From: Siphonodentalium dalli
Lineage: Eukaryota; Mollusca; Scaphopoda; Gadilida; Siphonodentaliidae
NCBI GenBank assembly: GCA_032622095.1
Contig: CP136064.1
Coordinates: 42,249,912 to 42,313,911 of the forward strand
Reading direction: 5' to 3'
DNA length: 64,000 bases
The translations under genes were made by a program, and so were the position numbers. Position 1 is the stretch's first letter. Every line of letters begins with the position of its first letter. Below, one piece after another: positions 63,507 through 64,000 of this stretch. The notes below the pieces were generated by a model. That model worked only from the letters and a program-made list of their open reading frames with translations. It made no database searches and was not told the origin of the DNA.

Positions 63507-63587
63507 GTGAGGATAATTTACATTTAAACATTACTCAAGCACGACCGATATCGCCACCAATTCCAGGTGAAGATAATTTACATTTTT
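63447..63587 (+). repeat. 60-bp tandem duplication spanning exon 14 end and its donor
   Basis: The block with ACGACCGATATC and the donor GGTGAGGATAATTTACATTT recurs 60 bp later with few changes (tca to tcg, gtgagg to gtgaag). Both copies carry a usable 5' splice site. The period is a multiple of three. Confidence 0.9.
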
Positions 63588-64000
63588 TTATGTGCACTTA
63601 CATAGAATTTAGAAACTCGTAGTTAAGTATTGGGCTTAAAGATGGTGTATCTCTTCCTAAATACGTTTAGTTTCTGGGCCTAAAATAATAAATATGAGTC
63701 GAAGACACCTGTCCGGAAACGCTTTTGTCAAATAATATTGATTTTATATTGATATTTTCTTATATATTGCGATAATCAATTGGGACATTTTGTTGCAACT
63801 ATTTTTAGAACAGACCTTCATGAAGCATTCACATGATAGAGATAGAGTTTTCCTGCTTGCCATGCTCTGCGAGCCTTATAATTTGATTATATGTATTATA
63901 ACAGGAAATTTGAAATAAAATAAATTTTATTTGATAGAAGCATTTCCAGACAGGGGGCTTCGAGTTCATATCTATTATTTTATACCCAGGAAACTATATA
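63567..64000. other. Intron after exon 14, start
   Basis: 63630-63780 matches the dispersed repeat at 55318. The next DGK exon is not in the window. Confidence 0.5.

Noticed and set aside
2430-63071. Autonomous transposase or reverse transcriptase
   Set aside because: No frame shows DDE, hAT, piggyBac, Rep/helicase or RT motifs; all elements seen are non-autonomous.

Overview
The window is eukaryotic, repeat-rich, and holds one protein-coding gene on the + strand: most of the 5' and middle part of a type II diacylglycerol kinase (the delta/eta group). Fourteen exons (1831..63506) splice in a single consistent frame to 1,762 coding nt (587 complete codons). They encode, in order, the end of a PH domain, two complete C1 zinc fingers, the catalytic domain with its GGDGS loop, and most of the acidic/Ser-rich linker before the accessory domain. 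The first exon(s), the accessory domain and any SAM domain lie outside the window. Exons are under 3% of the sequence and introns run from 0.7 to 22 kb. The animal is probably a lophotrochozoan, most likely a mollusc. I infer this from the intron style, the many (TCCG)n-bearing repeats of the 'gagttatggccctttt' type, and an AGCTCAACTT...AAGTTGAGCT repeat with a ~160-bp tandem core that resembles the 'pearl'-like elements described in bivalves. I could not run a species match. No second gene, rRNA or tRNA was recognised.

Nearly all recognisable intron sequence is short non-autonomous mobile DNA. Names used below are mine. (1) TTAA-1 to TTAA-5: fold-back MITEs bounded by TTAA. TTAA-1, -2, -3 and -5 begin TTAACCCTTT (piggyBac-like): TTAA-1 (...CAGTGCC), TTAA-2 (...ACCCAACA), TTAA-3 (...CATGATGGGA) and TTAA-5 (...CTATACT). 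TTAA-4 is a pair with TTAAAGGTAC ends. (2) TGTGACC element at 23451..23910. (3) HP69: a 69-bp near-perfect hairpin found inside TTAA-1, TTAA-2, TTAA-3 and the TGTGACC element, about 24 canonical and a dozen variant copies. (4) hAT-M: CAAGCC...GGCTTG fold-backs, five copies with visible 8-bp target duplications. (5) TA-fold: ~215-bp almost perfect palindromes starting TACAGTAATGC, 11 copies. (6) AGCT-rep: tandem-core elements with hairpin ends. (7) TCCG-type repeats. (8) Minisatellites with units of 30, 33, 29, 21, ~75 and ~33 bp.

Layout: 1..1830 upstream intron; exon 1 at 1.8 kb; a 22-kb intron 1 with the largest AGCT-rep array (2.4-5.4 kb), a 1.56-kb TIR element (15.4-17.0 kb) and a 31-copy minisatellite (17.05-17.98 kb); exon 2 at 24.0 kb; an 11-kb intron 2; exons 3-8 between 35 and 47.2 kb; an 8-kb intron 8 with an HP69 array; exons 9-14 between 55.1 and 63.5 kb.

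The most interesting signals are the following. HP69 is shared by MITE families with unrelated ends. Base changes in the two arms of these hairpins are paired. MITEs press against splice sites: 11 of 14 DGK exons have a mobile or duplicated element within about 50 nt of a boundary. Two local duplications copy a splice site: the exon 3 acceptor and the exon 14 donor, the second adding an in-frame 20 codons if used.
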